A stretch of DNA of 64,000 nucleotides from Niabella yanshanensis (GTDB lineage: Bacteria > Bacteroidota > Bacteroidia > Chitinophagales > Chitinophagaceae): NCBI RefSeq assembly GCF_034424215.1, contig NZ_CP139960.1, forward strand, positions 992,001 to 1,056,000, read 5' to 3'. Position numbers and translations under genes: made by a program. Position 1 is the first letter of the stretch, and every line of letters begins with the position of its first letter. The notes under the pieces were generated by a model. The model worked only from the letters and a program-made list of their open reading frames with translations. It was not told where the DNA came from and did not search any database. Below are positions 47,834 through 57,065 of the stretch, piece by piece.

Positions 47834-50560
47834 TTACTCAAATAGCCAGTCTACCTGCTTCCTGTTGCCGCTTTCATACAAACCAGCGTCGTAGATACGT
47901 AAAGGTGGTTCTCCATCTACAAAACCCAGTATCAATGCTACGCCTTTCGCCAGCTTCAGTGTGTTAGTACCCGGTTTAAATTCATAGTTATGTATATGCA
48001 ATTGAGGCATTCCCGGTATGATCATGGCGTTTGCAATTTTTGTATCTGCCTGCCCGTACTCGTTTGCCGTGGCATTGGTTTCCAGCTCTGGTTGCTTCAG
48101 GTAAGTGGTATCCACCGTAAATGCGGCTTTCTGTGGTTTTAAGAAACCTACCAATACCTTTACCGGACGATCATTGGTAAAAGTTATTTGAGTTCCCTTT
48201 TCTATTTGCTGTTTAAAAGATGTCTTCAGCCCCTTTAGTCCTTTTAGCTCACCGGCAAAAGATCTGATAGCAAAGCTGGTATCTGTAAAAGGTTGAGCCA
48301 GGCTATCGATTGTGTAATAATAACCTGCTGTTGCTAATTGAACCTTAGCATTTCTTAATGAAGCCACGTACTGCGCTGCGCCAGGCTTTACCTGTTTCAA
48401 TGAATCAATTTTATGTTGAAATACAGTCAATTCTTTTTCGAAAACAGGTAATACATCGTACCAGTTCTTATACTTTCCTCCCTGCCCGGTTAAAGGAATT
48501 TTCCTGGCACCCGTCTGCATACTGTTGGCATAGAGGTAACTACCTTTCGTTAATTCAGTAAGCGCTTTGTACCATTTCACACTTTCTTTGAGAAGGGGTA
48601 AAGCTTTATCCAGATCCTTTATATCGTTGGAATATTTATAACGCAATACCTGTAAAGCTGCTTCAGCTTTAAAAGCAAAATGATAAGCCATCGCCCTATA
48701 GCTATAAGCATCCTTTTTTAAGCGCTCAAATTCTGCTTTATCTTTCTTTACCAGCTTTACTGCATCGATGGCGGCTACGGCTTTATCTCCATGCGCTTTA
48801 ACGTCGTTGATAATTTTAACGGGCGTTTCCCCTGTATGTTGTTTGCCGTTCCACTCTTTATCGGCATATTCGGCTAATGATTCGCCTTCCGGGCTTTCCG
48901 CTTCATACAACAGGGTAAAAAGGCCGAAACGATAAGGGTTGATTAATTGCGTCATCAACATACCGAGGTTCAGCGTTTGCCGGTTGCCATCTGTAATTCC
49001 AAAGCGTCTTAGGAGCTTCGGCGATATCTCCCCCATTTCTTCGTAGGCTTTCAGAATATTGCCTCCATCCGACTCAGATACGCCAAATTGGTCAGCCAGG
49101 TTTCGATTCCAATAAATAATTTCCGCAGAGCGGTCTCTCTTCGCTTTCCAGGCATAACGGCTCCAGGCTTTGTACCAAAGCCAGTCTCTCTCAATCTGCA
49201 ATAGTCTTGCCCCACCCTTTACACTATCAGCGGCATAAGGCCAGTCCCAATAAGAAGCCTGCGGGTATAAATGAAGACCATTGCCCCCCATCACTTCGTG
49301 CATGCCAATTACCGAACGTTGAATAAAATCAGCCGAACCATAACGGAATGGTTCCAGGTTGGCCAGGATATGCACGTTCTCTATCTGTACCGAGCCCAGT
49401 TTGCTTAGCTTTTGATGCAACTCAGCCCAGGCGCCACGTGGCCGGTCATAAGTAAGCGCTTCTCCATTAAACTTAGCTTCCGTATATAAGTTTTTATACA
49501 ACGGCAGTGCGGCATCCATTACTGCAGGTGCGTCAGTATCGTGAGCACGCAATACAATTGGTGGTTCTTCCGTTTTACCCAATGCTTTTAAGCCATCTTT
49601 TACACCCGGGATGATCGTCTTCGTAAACCAATTGATATCATCTTGTCCAACACCTTCCATGGCTTCACCTAAACACACCATCAATCCTACATTCGGATAT
49701 TTCTCTACGAAAGCTGCGATAGATTTTTGTGTATAATCTGCAATAACAGGTATAATGGGTCTTTCCCTCTCCTGTGTTTTAATACCATGTTTCTCAGCAA
49801 AAGGTTTAGATACGATGATATTATAAAACATCTGAATTACCCAGATACCTCTTTTATCTGCTTCGGTAGTAAGGAAACGAAAAATGTCTTCGTTTTTTTT
49901 AAAAGTCACATCATCAACCTCAACAGCATAGGGATAATCTTTTAATTTAACCAATGATGCAAAAGGATGGCCATTCCAGAGATAGAGCGAGTTCATCCGG
50001 TTGCTGACCATTGAATCCAGCACCTGTATCCACAGTTTTTTATCATATAGCCAGGGAAAGGTTTGCGGTGTATAAGGATACTCGTAAACGGTGCGCCCGG
50101 GCAAGTAGTAAGGCTTTTGCAGCCCGATACATTCACCACGCAATACCATTTCCGGCGCATCCTGCAGGTTAACAGATGCCGGTAACTTTTTCAATTCAGC
50201 GGATTGTTCGGCCAGCTCTAAGCAGCCATATAATAAACCTGAAGCGTCAGCTCCCGATATACGGGTTATTTTTTTTGAAGACTGAATGTAAAAACCTTCT
50301 TTTTTGAGATTGCTATTGAAGTTCCCCTCAATGATGATCAGCTTTTGGTTAGCCGGATTATTTTTACCGGTGGTTGTTACAACGGACACCATGTACCCGA
50401 TTTTCTGCAATTTGCTTTTTAACAACTCCACTCCATATACAACCCTTTGCTGCTTCGGAAGCGGATTCACTATTATCACTTTTTCTACAGCCGCTGCTAA
50501 AGCGGTATTGGTCCAGATAACAAATACCAATAATCCTATTATTCTGTTCATTCGACTCAT
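47834..50560 (-). CDS. Exported TIM-barrel uronidase-like glycosidase (possibly GH138 alpha-galacturonidase)
   Basis: A 908-residue protein with a signal peptide (ALAAAV, about residue 23). Residues about 25-130 form a GH20b/GH67-type N-terminal alpha/beta domain (KLIIIEGNFNSN, GLLYGCLELAEQ). A barrel then begins with MVLRGECIGLQKPYYLPGR. Candidate catalytic acids are Glu299 in VCLGEAMEG and Glu361 or Glu367 in TEAKFNGEA. The C-terminal third is helical, then beta-rich. This layout matches alpha-uronidase-like families. I lean to GH138 (alpha-galacturonidase of RG-II/RG-I breakdown) because the pair of acids has similar spacing, but this is from memory. It is the only exported enzyme of the operon that otherwise codes for cytoplasmic proteins. 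Its start is 12 bp from the Gfo/Idh gene. Confidence 0.6.
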   Translation of the reverse strand: MSRMNRIIGLLVFVIWTNTALAAAVEKVIIVNPLPKQQRVVYGVELLKSKLQKIGYMVSVVTTTGKNNPANQKLIIIEGNFNSNLKKEGFYIQSSKKITRISGADASGLLYGCLELAEQSAELKKLPASVNLQDAPEMVLRGECIGLQKPYYLPGRTVYEYPYTPQTFPWLYDKKLWIQVLDSMVSNRMNSLYLWNGHPFASLVKLKDYPYAVEVDDVTFKKNEDIFRFLTTEADKRGIWVIQMFYNIIVSKPFAEKHGIKTQERERPIIPVIADYTQKSIAAFVEKYPNVGLMVCLGEAMEGVGQDDINWFTKTIIPGVKDGLKALGKTEEPPIVLRAHDTDAPAVMDAALPLYKNLYTEAKFNGEALTYDRPRGAWAELHQKLSKLGSVQIENVHILANLEPFRYGSADFIQRSVIGMHEVMGGNGLHLYPQASYWDWPYAADSVKGGARLLQIERDWLWYKAWSRYAWKAKRDRSAEIIYWNRNLADQFGVSESDGGNILKAYEEMGEISPKLLRRFGITDGNRQTLNLGMLMTQLINPYRFGLFTLLYEAESPEGESLAEYADKEWNGKQHTGETPVKIINDVKAHGDKAVAAIDAVKLVKKDKAEFERLKKDAYSYRAMAYHFAFKAEAALQVLRYKYSNDIKDLDKALPLLKESVKWYKALTELTKGSYLYANSMQTGARKIPLTGQGGKYKNWYDVLPVFEKELTVFQHKIDSLKQVKPGAAQYVASLRNAKVQLATAGYYYTIDSLAQPFTDTSFAIRSFAGELKGLKGLKTSFKQQIEKGTQITFTNDRPVKVLVGFLKPQKAAFTVDTTYLKQPELETNATANEYGQADTKIANAMIIPGMPQLHIHNYEFKPGTNTLKLAKGVALILGFVDGEPPLRIYDAGLYESGNRKQVDWLFE

Positions 50561-50572
50561 TCGTTATTATGT

Positions 50573-51628
50573 TCAAAAAAAATCATCTGTTATTACTCCG
50601 CCTTTCTTATTGCTGGTATAAGCTGCTTCAACGCAAATCATGGTTTCCAGGGCGTCATCAATACTGTTCTCAGGTTGATCAATAATACCTGCTTTTGCCA
50701 GCTGCATCTGCTGCATCGTTCCTATAAAAGCATGTGGGAACCAGGTTCCATCTATTGCTTTTGCCTGCCATTGTGCCTTCGTCCCTTCCTCAACAACGAT
50801 ATATTCAAAACTATCCGGCACTCCATGGGGATAATTGATCAGGGCGCCAAAGGTTATTTTAATCGCACCTTTCGTCCCTTCAATTTTTACATAGGACTCT
50901 TGTTTTTGATAACTGAAATTGTGGTTGTGGTTCGTATGAATAACAGCGCGCACCATATCACCGTAGTCCATTATAATATTAGACTTTACAGAAGCCAGTT
51001 GCGTTGCTTCAGGATGCTTAAAGGTTCTGGCATATACTTTAGAGGGGGTGCCTAAGAATGAGCGGATCAGATCGACATAATGGATGCTATGGTAATTAAT
51101 TTCCATTCTTTCTTTTGAAAACAGGAACTCCCACAAGTTCCAGGGTGTATGCACATTTACATATACCTCCAGGTCTGTTATGGTTCCTATTTTTCCATCA
51201 GCAATTATTTTCCTGGCTTCCAGTATATAAGGTGCAAAACGCATCTGGAAATTAACCCCTGCCAGTAATTGCTTCTTTTTAGCAATAGCATGAATGGCTT
51301 TAGCTTCTTCGAGACTTTCTCCGTAGGGTTTCTGAATCAATATCGTTGCACCATCAGGCAGTTGCTTTAATACCGGTATAATCTCTGACGCAGGCAATGC
51401 AAAATCATAGATAGCATTGGTACCATGTGCTGCCACCATCTCTTCCAGGCTATCATAAACTTTTTCAATGCCAAATTTTTCAGCCAGGGATATTGCTTTC
51501 TGTTTATTCCGGTTCACAATGCCTGCAACCTCAAACCCGGCTATCCGGTAAGCGGGCAAATGAGCATCAGCTACTATACCGCCGGCTCCAATAATACAAA
51601 CAGGCGCGGCCTCATTATTATTTGTCAT
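50573..51628 (-). CDS. Gfo/Idh/MocA-family NAD(P)-dependent sugar oxidoreductase
   Basis: A 351-residue cytoplasmic protein with an N-terminal Rossmann fold (VCIIGAGGIVADAHLPAY) and the family's C-terminal alpha/beta domain. The usual EKP motif is QKP (IQKPYGESLEEA), a tolerated variant. NYHSIHYVDLIRSFLG carries the conserved active-site histidine region. Such enzymes oxidise or reduce sugars, inositols or sugar acids, or act through redox-linked elimination. It lies 1 bp after the RhaT stop and 12 bp before the uronidase-like gene. An oxidative step on rhamnose, galacturonate or a derivative is likely. The exact substrate cannot be read from the sequence. Confidence 0.85.
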   Translation of the reverse strand: MTNNNEAAPVCIIGAGGIVADAHLPAYRIAGFEVAGIVNRNKQKAISLAEKFGIEKVYDSLEEMVAAHGTNAIYDFALPASEIIPVLKQLPDGATILIQKPYGESLEEAKAIHAIAKKKQLLAGVNFQMRFAPYILEARKIIADGKIGTITDLEVYVNVHTPWNLWEFLFSKERMEINYHSIHYVDLIRSFLGTPSKVYARTFKHPEATQLASVKSNIIMDYGDMVRAVIHTNHNHNFSYQKQESYVKIEGTKGAIKITFGALINYPHGVPDSFEYIVVEEGTKAQWQAKAIDGTWFPHAFIGTMQQMQLAKAGIIDQPENSIDDALETMICVEAAYTSNKKGGVITDDFF

Positions 51629-51629
51629 A

Positions 51630-52658
51630 TCAGGTTCCTCCCAGGTAATTACCGTAAGTGAGTACCACTACGGCTAATAAAAGAATAAATAATGCAAATC
51701 CCAATGCACGACGCGTTATAACTCTGGTAGCTTTCCACTCCTTCAAAATAACACCTACCAATGAGCTAAAAAACACCAGCATGATCATATGTATAGCCCA
51801 GCTGGAAAACTCATATTTTCCGAGCCGCACATGTCCCAATCCGTAAAAGAAAAATTGCCCGTACCAGAGCATACCCGTAATCAAAGCCATCAGATAATTG
51901 ATCCCAAGACCACCAGCTTGTCCGTTCGACGCATATTCAGATAAGGTTTTATTTTTAAGATGTAACCACAATGTATATACCAGCGTTGTTACAAATGCGC
52001 CCGTATTGGAGAACAGGTATACTACATTTACCTGGAAATCGCCGGCGCCATAATTGGCTGCAATATCTGATATTGGTTTACCCGCATTGATCGCAAAGCC
52101 ATAAAATGCAGATAATACTCCGGCTAACAGACATAACGGCAGCCCTTTTTTAAAAGAAAAACCTGACTGATTTTGCGAAACATCTTTTTCTTTTAATCGC
52201 CCGGCTACTCCACAAAATGCAATTCCGGCAGCACCTAAGATTACACCTGTTAAAATCCATTGCCCTCCCGTTCCGCTCAATGCTTCACCTAATGTACCCG
52301 CCAGCATGGGAGGAACCAGGGTTCCTAAAACGCAGGAGATCCCTACCGATATGGCATAAGTCAGAGAGAAACCGATATGTTTGATAGCCATACCAAAAGC
52401 TGTTCCACCGACACCGTAAGCCATTCCCAGCAGGAAAGAATTACGCATCGCTTCTCCCGGTGCTTCTGATAACACTTTACCTAAAGAGGGGATGGTGAGC
52501 CAGGCCACCAGGATCGGCAACAATAACCAACAAACCGACGCCTGGGCCAGCCAATAAGTTTGCCAGCTCCAGCCCTTAACCTCTTTTTCGGGAGTATAGC
52601 ATAAGGATGCTGAAGCAGCTCCAACTCCATGAAAAAATATACCGCCGAATAATTGCAT
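51630..52658 (-). CDS. rhaT: L-rhamnose/proton symporter RhaT-family inner-membrane transporter
   Basis: The 342-residue polytopic protein has the length and ten-helix pattern of E. coli RhaT (344 residues). Sequence features of the RhaT family (PF06379) include GIFFHGVGAASASLCYTP near the N-terminus, KGWSWQTYWLAQ, LLGMAYGVGGTAFGMAIKHIG, SLTYAISVGISCVLGTLVPP and a C-terminal half starting with LPLCLLAGVLSAFYGFAINAG. It should import L-rhamnose (or a related deoxysugar) from the periplasm, where GH78 releases it. It lies 34 bp after the amidohydrolase gene in the P4 operon. No rhaA, rhaB or rhaD gene occurs in the window. Confidence 0.9.
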   Translation of the reverse strand: MQLFGGIFFHGVGAASASLCYTPEKEVKGWSWQTYWLAQASVCWLLLPILVAWLTIPSLGKVLSEAPGEAMRNSFLLGMAYGVGGTAFGMAIKHIGFSLTYAISVGISCVLGTLVPPMLAGTLGEALSGTGGQWILTGVILGAAGIAFCGVAGRLKEKDVSQNQSGFSFKKGLPLCLLAGVLSAFYGFAINAGKPISDIAANYGAGDFQVNVVYLFSNTGAFVTTLVYTLWLHLKNKTLSEYASNGQAGGLGINYLMALITGMLWYGQFFFYGLGHVRLGKYEFSSWAIHMIMLVFFSSLVGVILKEWKATRVITRRALGFALFILLLAVVVLTYGNYLGGT

Positions 52659-52692
52659 ATCTGAGGCTAATTTGTAGAACCGAAGCTCTCGT

Positions 52693-53544
52693 TTAAAGGT
52701 TAAGATTATAAAACGCTATCGCATTTTCACTGAATATCCTGTTTCTGGTGTGCTCATCTGATACAAGATCTTCAATTACCTGTTGATAAACCGTCCAGGT
52801 ATGAACATAGGAGCCCCCTAGTATTGATACCGGCCAGTCACCTCCGAGGAAACAACGATCGGAGCCAAATTCAGCCAATATAAAATCAACATAAGGTTTA
52901 ATGTTTTCGGCTGTGAAGTTTTCTTTTCCTGCAGTAGTGCCCATGCCCGATATTTTAGCATAAAACTGTGGATGTGCCGCCGCTATCTTCATTAACTTCC
53001 CCCATTCCCCAAATTTTTCCCCGGACTGTATGGGCGGCTGATTAAGATGGTCGAATACCATCCTGAGCCCCGGAACTTTCTCTGCAACTTGGAGGGCTGT
53101 TTGAATATGGGTTGTTTTCACCCCTACTACATCATAAGGTAGCTGGCGTGCCGACAATAACTTTAAGCTTTCAATAACTGCATCCTGCAATAACCATCGA
53201 TCATCAGGCTCATCATGAATTAAGTGCCTCACCCCTTTAAAATATTTTTCTTCTGATAACACAGATTGCAGCAATTGCTCCGTCTTCGGGGGATTTAAAA
53301 GCGGCAACCAGCCCACGATACCTTTTATCCAATCATGCTGTTCCGCGGCCTCTATCATCAATGCTGTATCGTCTAAAGTATTGTCTGCCTGTACTATTAT
53401 TCCGGCATCTACCGAAGCAGTCAGGCGCAGGTCTTCAAGATCTTCGAGATTATAATTTTTATGGAGTACATCCGGGGCGGCTTTCAACCAATCATAGGCA
53501 GATCGTTCCAGATTCCAGATATGTACATGCGTATCGATTATCAT
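52693..53544 (-). CDS. Amidohydrolase-family sugar lactonase-like protein (COG3618)
   Basis: A 283-residue cytoplasmic TIM-barrel metal hydrolase. Motifs seen are DTHVHIW at the N-terminus, GVRHLIHDEPD, MVFDHLNQPPI, YAKISGMGT and FLGGDWPVS near the C-terminus. These are typical of the group that includes L-fuconolactonase, L-rhamnono-lactonase and 2-pyrone-4,6-dicarboxylate lactonase. A lactonase for an aldonolactone made from imported rhamnose or a similar sugar would fit its place between RhaT and the CoA-transferases. It sits 39 bp after the CoA-transferase gene and 34 bp before rhaT. Decarboxylase activity, also known in this superfamily, cannot be excluded. Confidence 0.82.
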   Translation of the reverse strand: MIIDTHVHIWNLERSAYDWLKAAPDVLHKNYNLEDLEDLRLTASVDAGIIVQADNTLDDTALMIEAAEQHDWIKGIVGWLPLLNPPKTEQLLQSVLSEEKYFKGVRHLIHDEPDDRWLLQDAVIESLKLLSARQLPYDVVGVKTTHIQTALQVAEKVPGLRMVFDHLNQPPIQSGEKFGEWGKLMKIAAAHPQFYAKISGMGTTAGKENFTAENIKPYVDFILAEFGSDRCFLGGDWPVSILGGSYVHTWTVYQQVIEDLVSDEHTRNRIFSENAIAFYNLNL

Positions 53545-53583
53545 AATGGACGTTCAATCATATCGATACCAAGCTATTATAGC

Positions 53584-54756
53584 CTATTTGGCATCAATAA
53601 TTTCGGGCTTTACCCCGACTTCAAATTTAAGATCAATTTCGTTATTATGTTCTCCCAAACCCGGGGCGCCTATATGGCCCGAAAGATGCTGACCATCTAT
53701 TGTGATGGGCGACCTCGTCGTTTTTATGGAAATCCCGTTGGTTGTTTTCACCACCACTTCCATATTTAATACCTGGTACCCTTCTTCCTTTGTCAACTGC
53801 TCATAATCAAATACCCTGGAACACCAGATACCTGCCGGTTCGAGACAATCTAACCAATAAGACGTCGTATTGTTCAGAAGATGGCGCGCTAATACTGATT
53901 TTATTTCATCTCTTTTACCGAACCAATCCTTTTTGTCGGTGTAACCGGCTAATTCAACACATCCCGTCAACGCTCCGAGCTCTATAATGTCTGCCATAGC
54001 CAGGGCTATATAATCATCATTGGTTTTATAAATACCATAAGGTGCTGCAACATAGGCATGCCCGCTATTAACAGCGCTACGCGCCGGCAGCTGTCCCCCG
54101 TCATTGTAGTAGCAGGTTAATACCTCGAACTGGAAATCCAGTGCACTTTCCAGCATACTTACCTCTATGCTTCCGCCCTCACCTGTAACTGCCTTTTGAT
54201 ACAAAAGAGATAATATGCCCTGAGCCAGATGTGCGCCCGCTAGCATATCTACTACAGAAACACCCATCGGGGTAGGGTTAGCATTGCTGCTATTATTTAG
54301 CCATGCGAGCCCCGAAACAGATTGTAACAACAAATCCTGTCCTGGCAATTTTCTCCACTCTCCTTCATCTCCATAACCAGTTATACTGGCATAAATCACC
54401 GAAGGATTTATTTCTTTCACGCTCTCATAATCAAACCCCAGCCGTTCCATAACACCGGGACGAAAATTATGCATCACTACATCAGCCTTTTTGATCAGTT
54501 CTATAATCCTGATTACGTCATCAGGGCTTTTCAAATCGGCTGTATAACTTTTTTTATTGCGATTGATAGCATGAAATATAGACGACTCTCCATCAATCAC
54601 CACATCAGAAACATACAGCTCCCTGCAAATGTCCCCGGTACCGGGCTTTTCAATCTTTATGACTTCAGCGCCAAAATCTGCCAGGCATAAAGATGCCGAG
54701 GGACCAGACAAAAACTGGCTGAAGTCAATAACCAATATATCCTGTAGCAGTTTCAT
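53584..54756 (-). CDS. CaiB/BaiF family III CoA-transferase, subunit 2
   Basis: A 390-residue cytoplasmic protein. Family III motifs: IDFSQFLSGPSASLCLADFGAEVIKIEKPG (as adjacent motifs), NFRPGVMERLG, SITGYGDEGEW and PGQDLLLQSVSGL with the catalytic Asp141. These enzymes move CoA between carboxylic acids through acyl-aspartate intermediates. It lies 3 bp downstream of a second CaiB homologue with Asp142 conserved. Paired CaiB genes often encode heteromeric enzymes such as the succinyl-CoA:malate/citramalate or benzylsuccinate transferases. With a MaoC hydratase in the same operon, activation and hydration of an unsaturated or hydroxy acid is a reasonable reading. Substrate unknown. Confidence 0.88.
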   Translation of the reverse strand: MKLLQDILVIDFSQFLSGPSASLCLADFGAEVIKIEKPGTGDICRELYVSDVVIDGESSIFHAINRNKKSYTADLKSPDDVIRIIELIKKADVVMHNFRPGVMERLGFDYESVKEINPSVIYASITGYGDEGEWRKLPGQDLLLQSVSGLAWLNNSSNANPTPMGVSVVDMLAGAHLAQGILSLLYQKAVTGEGGSIEVSMLESALDFQFEVLTCYYNDGGQLPARSAVNSGHAYVAAPYGIYKTNDDYIALAMADIIELGALTGCVELAGYTDKKDWFGKRDEIKSVLARHLLNNTTSYWLDCLEPAGIWCSRVFDYEQLTKEEGYQVLNMEVVVKTTNGISIKTTRSPITIDGQHLSGHIGAPGLGEHNNEIDLKFEVGVKPEIIDAK

Positions 54757-54759
54757 GAT

Positions 54760-55896
54760 TTACAAAAGTTCTTCCTTTATTTTTTGTGTATGCTGTCCTA
54801 ATAACGGAGCCGGCTTGTCTGAAAATAAACGTTCGCCGTTAATCCTTATAGGACAACGCGTAGTCAAATACGCTTCCCTCCCGTTTATTGACACTGTATT
54901 CTCCATTTGTACACTCTTGTAGAGGTCCGTTTTTCGCAATACATTCCAGTCGTTCACTTCAGATGCCCACAATCCGGCGTCTTTCAAACGATCCAGCCAG
55001 TAAGCATTATTTTGAGTAAGTAATTTTTCGGAAATGATAGCCTTTATTTCATCCCGCTTTGCAAAAACATCCGCCTGTGTGTATCGCGCCAGTTCTTCTA
55101 TAGCCAGCGCTTTTGTTAATTCGGGAATGTTCATCATTGCCAACGCAATATGCCCTTCTGCCGTTTTGTAAATACCATAGGGTGCTCCCAACAAAGGGTT
55201 CCCGTTACTAACGGCGCTTCTTTTAATACCGGCTTTACTATGATAATGTGTAGTAAACAGCTCAAACTGCAGACTGATCGCGGATTCCAGCAAGCTCAGC
55301 TCAACATACGCGCCCATACCGGTTTTCTGTCGCCTGATCAAAGCAGCTAATATACCCTGCACCGTGTGAATGCCGCAAATGCTATCAACAATAGACAGGC
55401 CGAAGGGCATGGGGCCATCGCCATCATCCCCTGTTGTGTAAGCAAGGCCTGAAAGAGATTGCAGCAGCAAATCCTGTCCTGGTTTATTTTTCCAGGGTCC
55501 CTTCCTGCCGTAGCCCGTTATCTCGGCATATACGATACGCTTGTTTATTTTTTGAACATCAGTATAAGCAAGCCCGATTTTCTCCATTACCCCGGGCCTG
55601 AAATTATGGGTGATCACATCCGCTTTCCCGATCAGCTTTTTTACCAATTCAAGATCAGCCGGATTTTTCAGATCTGCAGTAAAACTTTCTTTATTGCGAT
55701 TGATCGCATGGAAGTTTAAAGCATCCTCCCCTACCCAAAGATTTTTTATGGATAGTTTCCTGCACGGATCACCACCACCCGGTCGCTCTATTTTAATTAC
55801 CCGCGCACCCAGATCAGCCAAACGCAAACCTGCCGATGGTCCGGACAGGTACTGGCTAAACTCCAAAACAATTAAACCTTTTAAGGGTAGAAACAT
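54760..55896 (-). CDS. CaiB/BaiF family III CoA-transferase, subunit 1
   Basis: A 378-residue family III CoA-transferase homologous to the next gene (53584-54756). Motifs are LEFSQYLSGPSAGLRLADLGARVIKIERPG (as adjacent motifs), NFRPGVMEKIG, ITGYGRKGPWKNKPGQDLLLQ with Asp142 as the catalytic nucleophile, and GAPYGIYKTAEGHIALAM. Both paralogues keep the aspartate, so neither looks like an inactive partner. Its ATG overlaps the stop codon of the solute-binding-protein gene by one base (55896), a strong sign of translational coupling. An alpha2beta2-type CoA-transferase is inferred. The acyl substrate is not known. Confidence 0.88.
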   Translation of the reverse strand: MFLPLKGLIVLEFSQYLSGPSAGLRLADLGARVIKIERPGGGDPCRKLSIKNLWVGEDALNFHAINRNKESFTADLKNPADLELVKKLIGKADVITHNFRPGVMEKIGLAYTDVQKINKRIVYAEITGYGRKGPWKNKPGQDLLLQSLSGLAYTTGDDGDGPMPFGLSIVDSICGIHTVQGILAALIRRQKTGMGAYVELSLLESAISLQFELFTTHYHSKAGIKRSAVSNGNPLLGAPYGIYKTAEGHIALAMMNIPELTKALAIEELARYTQADVFAKRDEIKAIISEKLLTQNNAYWLDRLKDAGLWASEVNDWNVLRKTDLYKSVQMENTVSINGREAYLTTRCPIRINGERLFSDKPAPLLGQHTQKIKEELL

Positions 55897-57065
55897 CAGG
55901 CAAATACTTTTGATAAATTTTTCTCTAAAGACGTTATATACATTTCGTTAAGCTTTGCTAAAACAGCTTCAGCATTATTTTGCTTTCCCGACATAAATTC
56001 CTGTATATACAGCCCGGCTTCATCCTGGAAATGAAGATATCCGTGATAACGGGGGCGTAAATATCCATTCTCCATCACCGGTAATACGTTCCTGAAAAAG
56101 TTATTGGTCAGTTCATTATTCCGGTCATTCTTCCAGGCGGCCAAATAACCAGGCTGTCCTTCATTCAGGGTATAACCGTTGGTTTGAAATTGTGGAGAGC
56201 AAACCATCTCAGCAAAAGCTACAGCTTCCTGTTTGTGTTTCGAAAAGTTAGACACAGATAACCCTGTACCACCTATAGTCGTCCTTAATTTTTCACCATT
56301 ATAGTCGACCACATCGGTATAATGTAATAAACTCTTTGCGTAACCTTCACGCGAGTAGTTGGTATATCCATAAGCAAAAGGGCAATACCAGTAATCATCG
56401 GTTGCGGACATTGCTTCGGCTACCCGAATCGGGTTCTTACTAAACATGCTACGGTCTATCAGCGAGTATAATTCATACATCGTATTTAGTGCAGCTATGC
56501 CGGTTGCAGTATCAATCACTTCTTCTGTTGTAGCAAAAGGAGTCTTCCCCTGTGCGATGCAAAAGGTATAGAAATTCATCAACAGGTCTATGGGGATTGC
56601 AGGAACGGCTACCTTTCCCTGTTTTGCTAAAGCAACTACTTCCTGCCAGGTTTGTGGCGCTGGTACACCAGCTGCATCAAAAAGATCTTTACGGTAACTG
56701 GCAGCAGGAGTGGCAGCATCTATAGCTAATGCCCATTGATGACCTCCATAAAAATAACTGGGATGGGATGCGCCCACACTATTTTCTGCCTGATCCTGTA
56801 AATAGGCTTCAGGCAAATACGCGTCTAAAGCCAATACACAGCCGGTAGCTGCTGCAGTTCCCACCCAGGGATGATCAATGATCAACAGATCATATTCCTC
56901 TGTCAGTTTCTCTATGGGAAAATCTGCAAACTGCTGAAGGCTCCGTTTATGCCATTGCACCTCAACACCGGGATGTAATTCGGTAAACCGTTGAGATGCC
57001 GCCTGCAAAGGCGTTATCCCCCTGCTATGATTCCAGGTAATTCCTTTTAAAACAATATCAGCCAT
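55896..57065 (-). CDS. Solute-binding-protein family 1 homologue lacking a signal peptide
   Basis: A 389-residue protein that reads as a full bilobal periplasmic-binding-protein fold of family 1: [22 protein letters not shown] (as strand and helix), [46 protein letters not shown] (hinge region) and [23 protein letters not shown]. It starts directly with the first strand ([13 protein letters not shown]) and has no hydrophobic or lipobox segment. No in-frame extension is possible before the overlapping MaoC gene (8-bp overlap). No ABC permease or ATPase is present. Overlaps of 8 bp upstream and 1 bp downstream tie it to cytoplasmic enzymes. It may act inside the cell as a ligand carrier, enzyme subunit or sensor; this is inference. 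Confidence 0.82.
   Translation of the reverse strand: MADIVLKGITWNHSRGITPLQAASQRFTELHPGVEVQWHKRSLQQFADFPIEKLTEEYDLLIIDHPWVGTAAATGCVLALDAYLPEAYLQDQAENSVGASHPSYFYGGHQWALAIDAATPAASYRKDLFDAAGVPAPQTWQEVVALAKQGKVAVPAIPIDLLMNFYTFCIAQGKTPFATTEEVIDTATGIAALNTMYELYSLIDRSMFSKNPIRVAEAMSATDDYWYCPFAYGYTNYSREGYAKSLLHYTDVVDYNGEKLRTTIGGTGLSVSNFSKHKQEAVAFAEMVCSPQFQTNGYTLNEGQPGYLAAWKNDRNNELTNNFFRNVLPVMENGYLRPRYHGYLHFQDEAGLYIQEFMSGKQNNAEAVLAKLNEMYITSLEKNLSKVFA

Noticed and set aside
47834-50560. Annotation as GH115 xylan alpha-glucuronidase
   Set aside because: The size fits, but the motifs after the N-terminal domain do not match what I know of GH115; no xylan genes are nearby.
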